NCBI RefSeq assembly: GCF_039521925.1
Contig: NZ_BAAACY010000054.1
Span: forward strand, 1 to 59,450
Direction: 5' to 3'
Length of the DNA: 59,450 bases
Source: Virgibacillus salarius
GTDB lineage: Bacteria; Bacillota; Bacilli; Bacillales; Amphibacillaceae
Part shown: one piece after another, positions 8,474 to 17,122 of the stretch
Numbering within the stretch: the first letter of the stretch is position 1
Layout: every line of letters starts with the position of its first letter
The notes under the pieces: model-generated
Databases searched by the model: none
What the model was told of the DNA's origin: nothing
Seen by the model: only the letters and a program-made list of their open reading frames with translations
Position numbers and translations under genes: made by a program

Positions 8474-9421
8474 ATGTTAGCATTTGAGCCTAATTGTTGG
8501 TCGGAGCATGATGTGTTGGAAACGGTGCTAGTATGTGCACCATCAATGGTAAGTATTCCAGATATAAAGACAGCTGAGGAAGTACAGTGGAGTGCGCCTG
8601 TTAATTATAAAAAAGCACATGAAAATTTTCTTGAATTGAAAGCAGCTTTACAAAATGCCGGCGTTCAGGTTATTGATTATTCAGCGTATTTAACTAAAGA
8701 GGATCAACAGCTAAGTGACCAACTCATCAATCGTTTTTTTGTGAGAGATTTAGCCTGTGTATTTGGGAATACCATTCTACCTGGAGAAGCAGGTACGTCG
8801 ATGAGACGTCCAGAATATGTACAAGCACATGTATTAATGGACAAATGGTTTCCAAATTCCTTTAGAATGCATGAAAATAACTACATAAAAGCACTAGAGT
8901 ATGGGGATGTGCTTTTGCTTAATCGAGATGCCGTTTGGATTAATGTTGGCATGCGGACAAGTATAGAAAGTGTGGAGCAGATAAAGCAGAGTATATTTGC
9001 TGCGGGTTTTTCTGAAATAGGAATTATTAGCTTACCAAGACGTACAGATACACTACATTTAGATATGAATTGCAATGTAGCTAGTAAGGATGTGGTCGTG
9101 TCCAAAAGCTTCGTTCGCCATTTTCCTATTCATGTTTGGACAGAGCGAGCATCAAGATATGAGATGCCAGAGCAATTCCTAAATCGTCATGGTTTTGAGG
9201 TTTACTGGCTTGAAGAATATAATACGATTCCTGATATTAATTTTCTTAATCTTAATCCAGAAACCATTCTTATTAGTAAGCAAGCACATAAACAAAGGTT
9301 AAGAAGTCATCCGAAATTACAAAGGAAGAACATCATCGAAATTGAAGTTACTGAGTTAGAAAAGGCTGGTGGAGGCATACGTTGCATGACGCTCCCCCTT
9401 CAACGGAAAAGCTCAATGTAA
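8474..9421 (+). CDS. Pentein-family amidinohydrolase (arginine deiminase/DDAH-like)
   Basis: 315 residues. The C-terminal catalytic motif GGGIRCMTLPL puts the nucleophilic Cys at about residue 304, and LHLDMNCN carries the catalytic His. RFFVRDLACVFG corresponds to the substrate Asp region. Family members hydrolyse or transfer the guanidino group of arginine or methylarginines; which substrate is used here cannot be read from sequence. ATG 8474 follows AGGAT. The amino-acid permease begins 26 bp after the stop with its own GGGGGG site, so the two were probably an uptake-and-breakdown operon. Confidence 0.8.
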   Translation: MLAFEPNCWSEHDVLETVLVCAPSMVSIPDIKTAEEVQWSAPVNYKKAHENFLELKAALQNAGVQVIDYSAYLTKEDQQLSDQLINRFFVRDLACVFGNTILPGEAGTSMRRPEYVQAHVLMDKWFPNSFRMHENNYIKALEYGDVLLLNRDAVWINVGMRTSIESVEQIKQSIFAAGFSEIGIISLPRRTDTLHLDMNCNVASKDVVVSKSFVRHFPIHVWTERASRYEMPEQFLNRHGFEVYWLEEYNTIPDINFLNLNPETILISKQAHKQRLRSHPKLQRKNIIEIEVTELEKAGGGIRCMTLPLQRKSSM

Positions 9422-9447
9422 TAATCTTATGGGGGGTGACGCTGTTG

Positions 9448-10744
9448 ATGCGTAGAAGTAGGGGGAATATGAAGTGGTGGCAGCTGTCTCTGCTTGGCGT
9501 AGGCTGCACCATAGGAACGGGCTTTTTTCTTGGCTCCAGTATTGCGATCCAAAAAAGCGGCCCAGCTGTTTTAATTCCATTTATTTTGGCGGCAATAGGA
9601 ACGTACATCGTGTATGATGCATTAGCAAAGATGTCTGTGGAGCATCCAGATAAGGGTTCGTTTCGCGTTTATGCCAGACGAGCCTTTGGGAGATGGGCCG
9701 GATTCAGTAATGGCTGGGTGTATTGCATATCTGAAATGTTGATTATGGGCAGTCAGCTCATTGCATTAGGCATCTTTACGCAATTCTGGTTTCCTAGCAT
9801 ACCCTTATGGTTGCTGGCTGCGATTTATTCGGTACTAGGGTTGCTTGTTATTTTAACTGGTATGAAAGGCTTTGAGAAGTTTGAGAACGTATTTGGCGTT
9901 GTGAAGACAGCAGCTATTCTCATGTTTATTATTGTCGCCATTACGCTTATTATCCGGGGATTGATCGGTGAAGCAACGCTTCTTGAAAAAGATGGTAATT
10001 TCTTTTTCCGAGGGTACCTTGGGAATGTGGAATGCTATGCTTTATGCGTTTTACGCTTTTGGAGGAATAGAGGTTATGGGTCTATTAGTTGTTGATTTAA
10101 AAGAGCCAAAGTCTGCGCCGAAAGCAGGCAGAATTATGATAATAGGACTTACATTTATTTATGTAATGTCGCTTGCACTTGCTTTGTCGCTAGTTTCCTG
10201 GCATGAAATAAACCCAGATGAAAGCCCGTTTATAACAGCGCTTTCCACTTTTCATGTCCCTTACGTAACAGACATATTAAATGGGATCTTAATCATTGCT
10301 GGTTTTTCAACAATGGTAGCAGCTCTTTATGCAGTAGTAACGATTTTAACATCCCTTGCAGAGGATCACGATGCACCAGCACGGATCGCTAAAAAGGGGA
10401 AGTGGAAAATTCCGATACCAGCTTTTTTATTTACCGCAGCAGGTCTTTTTATTTCAACGATTATTGCAATTTTATTGCCAGAGAAAATCTTTGAATATGT
10501 GACGACTGCTGCTGGCTTAATGCTGATTTATAATTGGGTATTTATTTTAGCGACGTATACGAAGCTAATGCAGCCATCAGTGATGGATTGGATCAAAACA
10601 ACAATAGGTATGCTACTCATTACTGTCACAGTTTTGGGCACCGTGATGGAGAAGGCAAGTAGGGTAGGGTTTATCGTGAGCTTGATTTTTCTGTTACTCA
10701 TTGCCATTGCTGCTAGTATCATTCATAAACGAAGGCAATATTGA
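9448..10744 (+). pseudogene. APC-family amino-acid permease, frameshifted
   Basis: The first part (from ATG 9448 or TTG 9445, behind GGGGGGTGA) encodes MRRSRGNMKWWQLSLLGVG with the APC signature GCTIGTGFFLG and runs to EKDGNFFFRG. At about 10004-10012 (TTTTTCCGAGGGTACC) the frame changes by +1, and the rest (GTLGMWNAMLYAFYAFGGIE to KRRQY) is in the next frame. Joined, it gives about 430 residues, the normal APC length with 12 membrane segments. One extra base, or two missing, in a short run of C/G explains it. It is probably the transporter for the substrate of the enzyme just upstream. A sequencing error is possible. Confidence 0.75.
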
Positions 10745-10749
10745 ACCAT

Positions 10750-10980
10750 GAGGACTAAAGTGTTTGCATCAAAAAAACGATCAACTAGCAAGAATGGTTC
10801 ACATATGAAAGTGTCTCCGGAAACTATACTCTGCTTTCATCGGTCGGCTGGTGAGCCTTCTCATGGTGCGAGCTTTAGGGTTTCATCACAGCCTTTCCTT
10901 CTGCACGTCTCTACGTTTCCGGAGATAGCGTAGTTGATTGTTCGTCTTTAGAATGGAGCTTAAGGAGTTATGTGTCCCTA
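10750..10980 (-). repeat. Repeat family D copy, inverted
   Basis: The reverse complement reads CCATTCTAAAGACGAACAAT..CTACGCTATCTCCGG and later GGCTCACCAGCC, matching in order the copy at 54985-55226 and, more distantly, 49731-49963. No coding potential in it. It fills most of the gap between the permease remnant and the ntd locus. Confidence 0.6.
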
Positions 10981-11098
10981 ACAGATTATCAATCTCTTTC
11001 GCGAAATTTCTGGTAGAATCTGTAACAGAATATGAAATAAAGCAAAAGATATAAATTATCGTGGCTGCTCGTATTAATATCATCAGACAAATAATACA

Positions 11099-12286
11099 TT
11101 AAGAGAGCTTTTGCGTTGAATTGACTTTCACTGTATCTTCATATTTTATCTTTGTTGATATCCATATCAAAATAGCAGCCATAATCGTAAAGATAAGCAA
11201 AGTATGGCCATTTTCTATACTCCAGCCAATCAAAAGAGATATTATCGCTCCACCAAAACTAGCAGCGGCTATAAATATACTCGTAACCTCATCAACATAT
11301 TTCCCAATGATAATAGAGCTCAATGTCAAAACGATAGGGAATATCCCCGCAATACTGAATGCGATTAGGAAAATATTTACTAACTGTAGTAACGGGTATG
11401 CAATATAAGGAAAAAGATTCAAGAAAACGATCAATAACAAACAGCTTACAATTAGATAGTTTGAATAAGTAATCTTTTTACTCAAATTCCCGATAACTAA
11501 TCTCCCTAATACAATCCCACTCCAGAAAACAGATACACTAATTAAGCTATAATTCTCAAAGCCTAGATTTATCATGATTACGGGTAAAAAATTCGCCAGG
11601 TTCGTTTCAATTCCTGCATATAAAAAAGCAAAACATGCAATTAAAAATAAAAATTTAAATTTTCTCGGATGATGAATAAAGTGTTGAATAACTTTATTAT
11701 TATCCGGTGCTATATGAAATTGATGTTTCATGTCGTTTATTTCAAATTGATTTTTTGACAATAAGATAGACCATCCGACTAGCATCACTAGTAGTAGGGA
11801 AAAAAGAACGTAGAAAGGTAAGAACCAGTTTTCTATGTCTATAAAAATATGTACCAAAATAGGGAAAGTAAATGCACCTAACCCGAAAAATACTTCTAAT
11901 TTACTCATTTTTTCTACATTATCTTTGTGAGTTGCTATGATTAAAGAGCCTATTGTCGTTTCTAGAGTTCCAGCACCATACCCTAATAAAAACATCATGA
12001 TACCAATATAGTACCAATCCTTTATGATAAAGAATCCGCTCAATACAAGGATTAAAACGATTAAACCAAACGTAATGACCTGAAGATGGTTATATCTTTT
12101 TACGATCATTGGAGATAGTATTACCCCATTTACAAAACCGAAAAACTGAAAAAATATAATAACAGATAGGTCATTTGCTGCAATGTTGAAATAATCTAAT
12201 AAGTATGGTGTGAGGCTTCCTATACTTATATGAATTACACCAACTACGAAGTAAAACATACATCCGAAGATGAATATCCCTCTCAC
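11099..12286 (-). CDS. glcP: Major facilitator sugar transporter (GlcP-like)
   Basis: 395 residues with about 12 hydrophobic segments and no soluble domain, the size of FucP/GlcP-type MFS sugar/proton symporters. In B. subtilis the glucose/mannose symporter gene glcP lies immediately downstream of ntdABC, and the same order is seen here (ntdA-ntdB-ntdC-this gene), which supports the name. Unlike there, a terminator and a family C repeat separate it from ntdC by about 245 bp, so it probably has its own promoter. The substrate, glucose or the amino sugar product, is inferred from context. Confidence 0.7.
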   Translation of the reverse strand: MRGIFIFGCMFYFVVGVIHISIGSLTPYLLDYFNIAANDLSVIIFFQFFGFVNGVILSPMIVKRYNHLQVITFGLIVLILVLSGFFIIKDWYYIGIMMFLLGYGAGTLETTIGSLIIATHKDNVEKMSKLEVFFGLGAFTFPILVHIFIDIENWFLPFYVLFSLLLVMLVGWSILLSKNQFEINDMKHQFHIAPDNNKVIQHFIHHPRKFKFLFLIACFAFLYAGIETNLANFLPVIMINLGFENYSLISVSVFWSGIVLGRLVIGNLSKKITYSNYLIVSCLLLIVFLNLFPYIAYPLLQLVNIFLIAFSIAGIFPIVLTLSSIIIGKYVDEVTSIFIAAASFGGAIISLLIGWSIENGHTLLIFTIMAAILIWISTKIKYEDTVKVNSTQKLS

Positions 12287-12302
12287 GGTATCACTCCTAT
12301 TG

Positions 12303-12334
12303 AAAAAACAGGGACTTTTAAATCCCTGTTTTTT
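12303..12334. terminator. Bidirectional-looking terminator between ntdC and glcP
   Basis: AAAAAACAGGGA, an 8-base loop, then TCCCTGTTTTTT. A stem with A run before and T run after works on either strand. On the minus strand it would stop ntdABC transcripts before the transporter gene. Confidence 0.85.
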
Positions 12335-12340
12335 ATTGGT

Positions 12341-12527
12341 TCAGGAAATTATAAAATTTGCCTGTGTGGATACATAGGCGCGTATTGAGCTGCGTCCAGT
12401 TCCAGCGCCCAGAAACGATGCGAATTCACGAAACCCCTAATCTAAATCAACATCGGCTCGCAAGCTCACTGTGATTCCTTTACCTTCGTTGATTCGCTCC
12501 AGTCCTACGTTTCGCTTGTGCTTTTGT
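12341..12527 (+). repeat. Repeat family C copy
   Basis: GGAAATTATAAAATTTGCC, GTGTGGATACATAGGCGCG, GAGCTGCGTCCAGTTCCAGC, then the 3' block ending GCTTGTGCTTTTGTTC. Same block order as the inverted copy at 6570-6765. It ends a few bases before the ntdC stop codon, inside the ntd locus. Confidence 0.75.
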
Positions 12528-12530
12528 TCT

Positions 12531-13586
12531 TTAACTCGTTACAAGCTCCTGATATTTGTTTGTTTTTTCCTTCTGGAAGAACATCTCTAATATTTCTTGA
12601 GAACGATATCCATCTGCAAAAGTTGGTATATCGACTAAAGGTTTCTGGTTTGCTTTGTTAATCCATGCAATTAACTCATTTCTAAATGAATCAGCCCACC
12701 CATAAAACTCAGTTGGAGGGTTGTATAGTAAAGTAGGCGGTACGGAATATTCTTCCTTGTCTATACCAGCTTTTAATTCATATACAAGAGGATTTTTGGT
12801 ATGATATTTAAATTCCTTTTTATGACCAATAACCTCTATTCCAAAACCGCATTCTTCTATATCAGATATTTTCGAAGTAATTAAGTTAACAAAAACTTGG
12901 TTTTCCAGCTGTCCGAAGACTTCAGCATAATCATCTACGTGTACATGTTTATCTTCTTTTGTTTTAACATTTGTTTCTATTTTGACATTTACGGTTTCTT
13001 CTTTGAAGTTACTTTTAAATAAGTACCAAATTAAATCAATAAGGTGAATTCCCAGATCTCCTAGCGTTCCACTTGTTTTTTTACTATTAGCGTCGTCCCT
13101 CCAAGTATACTTTTTTCTCCTTAATGCACTGTTCTTTTTAAAATGAATTTTTATTGCTAGTACGTGCCCGAGTTCGTTACTGATAATTAGGCTTTTAAGG
13201 ATATTAACTATTTCTAAATAGCGGTAGTTAAAACCCATAACAGCTAAGGCGCTGTTTTGTTCTGCCGTTTTTCTCATTAGGTTCGCTTCTTCAATAGATA
13301 TTGCCATGGGCTTTTCGCATAATACATGCTTATTTTCATACAATGCCTGTAATGTATGTTCCTTATGACAAAAGTTCGGAGATGCAACGATAATACCATC
13401 TACATCTTGCATCAGCTCAGCGTAATCAGGATATGATTTTCCACCGAAGCTTCTTACAAATTGTTCAGAATGATGATTATTTATGTCATGTACACCAACT
13501 AGTTCAACATCTTTAATAGTAGATAATGCTATTGCATGTGCTTTAGCTATACCTCCAGCCCCAACTATCCCGATTCTTTTCATCAT
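12531..13586 (-). CDS. ntdC: Glucose-6-phosphate 3-dehydrogenase NtdC (Gfo/Idh family)
   Basis: About 350 residues. The N-terminal Rossmann fold carries GIVGAGGIAKAH, the EKP motif (LCEKPMAIS, Lys near 92) and the LGDLGIHLIDL region of Gfo/Idh/MocA oxidoreductases. In B. subtilis NtdC oxidises C3 of glucose 6-phosphate with NAD, the first step of kanosamine/neotrehalosadiamine synthesis, and supplies the 3-oxo sugar to NtdA. Gene order and lengths match that cluster. A gap of 230 bp, holding a small hairpin at about 13763-13785, separates it from ntdB, whereas the genes are close together in B. subtilis. The start is preceded by AGGAGG. Confidence 0.85.
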   Translation of the reverse strand: MMKRIGIVGAGGIAKAHAIALSTIKDVELVGVHDINNHHSEQFVRSFGGKSYPDYAELMQDVDGIIVASPNFCHKEHTLQALYENKHVLCEKPMAISIEEANLMRKTAEQNSALAVMGFNYRYLEIVNILKSLIISNELGHVLAIKIHFKKNSALRRKKYTWRDDANSKKTSGTLGDLGIHLIDLIWYLFKSNFKEETVNVKIETNVKTKEDKHVHVDDYAEVFGQLENQVFVNLITSKISDIEECGFGIEVIGHKKEFKYHTKNPLVYELKAGIDKEEYSVPPTLLYNPPTEFYGWADSFRNELIAWINKANQKPLVDIPTFADGYRSQEILEMFFQKEKTNKYQELVTS

Positions 13587-13816
13587 TATTCCTCCTAATT
13601 ATTTAACGTACTGTCAAAAGTTTCCTTATAAAAACGTACTGCTAATAAACGAGGTTATTTATGAGGTGACCCGCAATCCAATAAAAGGATGTAACTAATA
13701 GTACCTTCATGTAATGAACCCGTTCGTAAATCATTTCCAAAAATAGAAATCGATTAACGTCAAGACGCTGCCGTTTGCGTCTGTCATGTTGTTTTCATAA
13801 AACTTTTTACACTACC

Positions 13817-14665
13817 TTATTGAATAATTGATTTTAAAGTATTCATGATACCTTGAGAATATGGACCAGTAGATATATGCGTGTGATTATCCTTAGCCTC
13901 TTTAACTGCATTTTCTACTAAGTAACCATGTTTTACCGCTTTTAGCATTTTTAAGTCGTTTCCACTATCACCAAATGCAATAGCATATTCTGGATGTACT
14001 TTATATTTTTCTAACATAAACCTCACAATTTCATCCTTCCCAGTACCTGTTGGGATGAAATCTATATCGTAACTGTCTTCCGGATCCCCAGCAAGCGGGT
14101 TGCAACGGTTGATATTTACGTTAAGACCAAATTTCTTAACAACTTCTTTAATCTTTGATAAATTCCTCTTATCCATCTTTGTATCCATGGAAGATCGATA
14201 GTAAAAATTTTTTTTATAACGAGAACTTCCTAATTGGGTTTGTGGACTTAATTCAATGTCTTCCTTGTTTAATAGAGATATGATCTCATCAATATTTTTT
14301 TTGTTAAAGTTTGTTTGGTCGATGGTTGACTGCCAATCCAGATCTTGTAGAAGAAAATTATGGTCAAGAAAATAGGTGATTTCTGTTCCTAGATCACTAG
14401 CGATAAAATGAGGAAATGACCTGAAATTCCCTTTTTCCATTTTATGCAATACAGATTCCAAGCTGCTTCCTGTAACCCATCCAATTAATAGTAATCCTTG
14501 CTGGCTTTTCTCCTCTAAGTAATCTTCAAGTTCATACAATGCCTTTTGTCTTTCATTAGTCATTTCATGAGGGTAATATGTCTCATCAAAATCACTGAAA
14601 ACAATGTATTTAGGAGAATCAACAGTCGGTAATAGTCTAAATCCCCCTTTACTACTTGATAACAT
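13817..14665 (-). CDS. ntdB: Kanosamine-6-phosphate phosphatase NtdB (HAD family)
   Basis: 282 residues, the same length as B. subtilis NtdB. HAD motif I is FSDFDETYYPH (nucleophile Asp near 25, general acid Asp near 27), and motif IV is AIAFGDSGNDLKML. It removes the phosphate from kanosamine 6-phosphate, the last step to free kanosamine. The start overlaps the end of ntdA by 14 bp, which indicates translational coupling within one operon. Confidence 0.9.
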   Translation of the reverse strand: MLSSSKGGFRLLPTVDSPKYIVFSDFDETYYPHEMTNERQKALYELEDYLEEKSQQGLLLIGWVTGSSLESVLHKMEKGNFRSFPHFIASDLGTEITYFLDHNFLLQDLDWQSTIDQTNFNKKNIDEIISLLNKEDIELSPQTQLGSSRYKKNFYYRSSMDTKMDKRNLSKIKEVVKKFGLNVNINRCNPLAGDPEDSYDIDFIPTGTGKDEIVRFMLEKYKVHPEYAIAFGDSGNDLKMLKAVKHGYLVENAVKEAKDNHTHISTGPYSQGIMNTLKSIIQ

Positions 14666-15968
14666 GGTATAAACCTTCCAATACCAAGTTTTGCTCTTCT
14701 ACGGCTAAGTCAGGATATAGTGGTAAATGCACTATCTCCCTATGTGCTAATTCTGTCTTAGGTAAATGCACTTCCTGATAATTTACTTTAACTAAATCCG
14801 TATCTTGTTTGTGTGCCAATACTGGATAGAATAAGTCAGTTTCAACATTGAATTTCTCTTTCATTGCTTTCATAACGTGATCCCTACGATCGTTTTTAAT
14901 TTTGATCGGAAACAAGTGCCAAACGTTATCTCCATTTAATTCAGGAATTTCTATTAGTCCCTCATTCTGTAAGGTACTCAATTTAGTAATATATCTATTT
15001 GCCAACAAAAGTCGCTTAAAATTATTTAATGATAAATACTTGATTCTCTGTAATCCGATAGCTGCTTGTAAATTATCCATTTTTGAATTTAAACCGTAAT
15101 CTATTGCTTTCACATTTTTTTTACCTGCTGCAAATCCATGATAGCTATATTGGATACATTTCTCAGCAAGTTCTTTATTGTCTGTGGCAATTGCTCCACC
15201 TTTTCCACATACTCCGATGTTTTTATAGGGATTAAAACTTAATGTGGTAATGTCTGCCTTTTCACCTAGATTAGCTATACCTATTGCTTGACATGCATCT
15301 TCAACGACCTTTAAGTTAAACTGATCAGCTATATTTCTAATAGAAAGCATATCTGCATGTTTGCCATAAATATGTACTGGCAAGATAAACTTCGTTTTAC
15401 CCGTAATAGCTGATTCAATTCTATTGCTATCGATGCAATAAGTGTGCGGATGTATATCTACATATACTGGTACACCTCCAGTTGCAAGCACGGCATTCTC
15501 GGTGGCGGCGAAGCTATTAGCTGGCATTATAACTTCGTCTCCTTGCTTTAGACCGGATGCTAATAAGCTAATCATTAACGCATCTGTACCACTACTTGTT
15601 GCTATCACATACTTTTTTTGTAAGTAAGATGATAAGACGTCTTCAAATTCTGTTAAATATGGACCACTTGTATATTGTCCAGTCGGTAATACGTTTGATA
15701 AAGTTTCTAGAATATCATTTACCTCATCTTCAGATATCAGACGATTTACAGGCATGAATGGAACCTTATCTAGTGGTTCTGATTTATGATTCAAAATATC
15801 CTTTTCCAAATCAAAATCTTTTTCACTACAAAATGTTGCATGTAACTTCTGATTTACGATGCTATCTTGAATCTCAAAATAATCTCCTTGTAATTTACTA
15901 CTTAGATTCTTTAATAACCACAAATTTGTGTCGCTTTTACCAGTAACTTGGACAATAGTTTTCAACAA
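14652..15968 (-). CDS. ntdA: 3-oxo-glucose-6-phosphate:glutamate aminotransferase NtdA
   Basis: 438 residues of the DegT/DnrJ/EryC1/StrS PLP-dependent sugar aminotransferase family. The PLP Lys lies in SFNPYKNIG (about residue 249); SSGTDALMISLLASG and VVEDACQAIG bind the cofactor. The extra 70 or so N-terminal residues before the fold are a feature of NtdA and absent from shorter sugar aminotransferases. It transfers an amino group from glutamate to C3 of 3-oxo-glucose 6-phosphate. First gene of the operon; the promoter region with a LacI-type palindrome separates it from ntdR. Confidence 0.9.
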   Translation of the reverse strand: MLKTIVQVTGKSDTNLWLLKNLSSKLQGDYFEIQDSIVNQKLHATFCSEKDFDLEKDILNHKSEPLDKVPFMPVNRLISEDEVNDILETLSNVLPTGQYTSGPYLTEFEDVLSSYLQKKYVIATSSGTDALMISLLASGLKQGDEVIMPANSFAATENAVLATGGVPVYVDIHPHTYCIDSNRIESAITGKTKFILPVHIYGKHADMLSIRNIADQFNLKVVEDACQAIGIANLGEKADITTLSFNPYKNIGVCGKGGAIATDNKELAEKCIQYSYHGFAAGKKNVKAIDYGLNSKMDNLQAAIGLQRIKYLSLNNFKRLLLANRYITKLSTLQNEGLIEIPELNGDNVWHLFPIKIKNDRRDHVMKAMKEKFNVETDLFYPVLAHKQDTDLVKVNYQEVHLPKTELAHREIVHLPLYPDLAVEEQNLVLEGLYHVIK

Positions 15969-16010
15969 CTGCTCCCTCCCTATATAATATGATTAAGTCG
16001 TATTTATCCT

Positions 16011-16036
16011 AATATATGGAATCGATATCATGTCAA
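16011..16036 (-). promoter_or_regulatory. ntdA promoter with LacI-type operator
   Basis: On the minus strand TTGACA (16036-16031) is a perfect -35. A 14-bp imperfect palindrome, TGATATCGATTCCA (16030-16017), abuts it; it matches the LacI/CcpA-type pattern TGWAANCGNTNWCA at nearly every defined position. The -10 (about TAGGAT or TATATT) is off consensus or badly spaced, which fits an activator-dependent promoter. NtdR activates ntdABC in B. subtilis; which of NtdR or CcpA binds here is inference. Confidence 0.65.
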
Positions 16037-16060
16037 CAACTTTTTTTAAGGAGGGAAATA

Positions 16061-17053
16061 ATGGCTACAATAAATGAAATAGCTAGATTGTGTAATGTAT
16101 CTAGAACCACGGTATCACGAGTACTGAATAATCAGCCTTATGTTTCCAAGGAAAAGCGTGAACAGATATTACATGTAATAAATCAGCTTGATTATACGCC
16201 AAGCGGTCTTGCTCGTAATTTTCGGGCCAAAAAGAACTATATTATTGCAATATCTATTCCGAGAATAGATCATCCCTTCTTTGCCCAATTAATCAAAGGT
16301 GCTGTCTCCTTTAATGCATTAGAGAAAAATTATAAAGTTCTTATCTTTCAAACTTTTTATAACAAAAAAATAGAATTAAAAGTCTTGGATTTACTAAAAA
16401 AGAAAGAGATTGATGGGGTAATTTTGTGTTCTTTAGAAAATAAATGGGGACTTATTGAACCTTATTTAAAAGAGGGTCCAATTTTATTGTGTAATGAGTA
16501 TCACGATTCAGCTCCAATCCCAATTATAGGGTATGATGAATTTGATGCCTCCTATAAAGCAGTTAAATATTTAATCAAAAAGGGACATAGAAAAATTGGG
16601 TTTTGCTATGATCTGTCTTATAGTCAAGCGCAAAAAGAAAGAAAAGCAGGCTATTTAAAAGCTTTATCCGATTATGATCTTCCGTATATAGATGAATGGT
16701 TTTTTGGTAAGGCATTTAATATTGAAGATGGCTTACGAATTTTTGAAGAGCTGATAAATGTAAAAGAAAAACCTACAGCTTTGTATACAGGGAATGATCA
16801 GGTTGCTGCAGGTGTTATTAAAAAAGCAATTTTATCCGGATACAAAGTCCCTGATGACTTAGCTGTTATTGGCTATGATAATCAGCTGATTTGTGAGGTT
16901 ACAACTCCAACAATTACAACTATCGAAATACCAATAATAGAACTAGGTCAACAGGTTGTTTTAGAATTACTAAAACATATTGAAGAGGGTGTTGAACTGA
17001 AGCGTGAAGTTATGAAGCTTCCCACTAAACTAATCATAAGAGAATCAACATAA
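16061..17053 (+). CDS. ntdR: LacI-family regulator NtdR
   Basis: 330 residues. The N-terminal LacI helix-turn-helix is ATINEIARLCNVSRTTVSRV with the hinge YTPSGLARNF, followed by a periplasmic-binding-protein-like sensor domain (IPRIDHPFFAQLIKG, GNDQVAAGVIKKAI, DDLAVIGYDNQ). It is divergent from ntdA, as in B. subtilis, where NtdR with neotrehalosadiamine switches on ntdABC. ATG 16061 is chosen because AAGGAGGG lies just upstream; the longer in-frame start at 16016 has no site and would fall in the promoter. A repeat A hairpin ends the gene. Confidence 0.85.
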   Translation: MATINEIARLCNVSRTTVSRVLNNQPYVSKEKREQILHVINQLDYTPSGLARNFRAKKNYIIAISIPRIDHPFFAQLIKGAVSFNALEKNYKVLIFQTFYNKKIELKVLDLLKKKEIDGVILCSLENKWGLIEPYLKEGPILLCNEYHDSAPIPIIGYDEFDASYKAVKYLIKKGHRKIGFCYDLSYSQAQKERKAGYLKALSDYDLPYIDEWFFGKAFNIEDGLRIFEELINVKEKPTALYTGNDQVAAGVIKKAILSGYKVPDDLAVIGYDNQLICEVTTPTITTIEIPIIELGQQVVLELLKHIEEGVELKREVMKLPTKLIIREST

Positions 17054-17060
17054 TCATTCT

Positions 17061-17122
17061 AGGTTCACCTAACCATCCGTGGGAAAAATAAAACCCCCCA
17101 CGGATGGAAGGTTCACTTTATT
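17061..17122. terminator. Repeat A 3' hairpin serving as convergent terminator
   Basis: CCATCCGTGGGA pairs with CCCACGGATGG, followed by AAGGTTCACTTTATTT. This is the isolated 3' end of repeat family A, with one arm base changed (AATCC to CATCC) and the partner changed to match (GGATT to GGATG). It lies exactly between the ntdR stop and the stop of the convergent YqcI-like gene. Confidence 0.75.

Noticed and set aside
10748..10933. 61-codon open frame after the permease remnant
   Set aside because: Lies wholly in an inverted family D repeat; no start signal and no protein-like composition.
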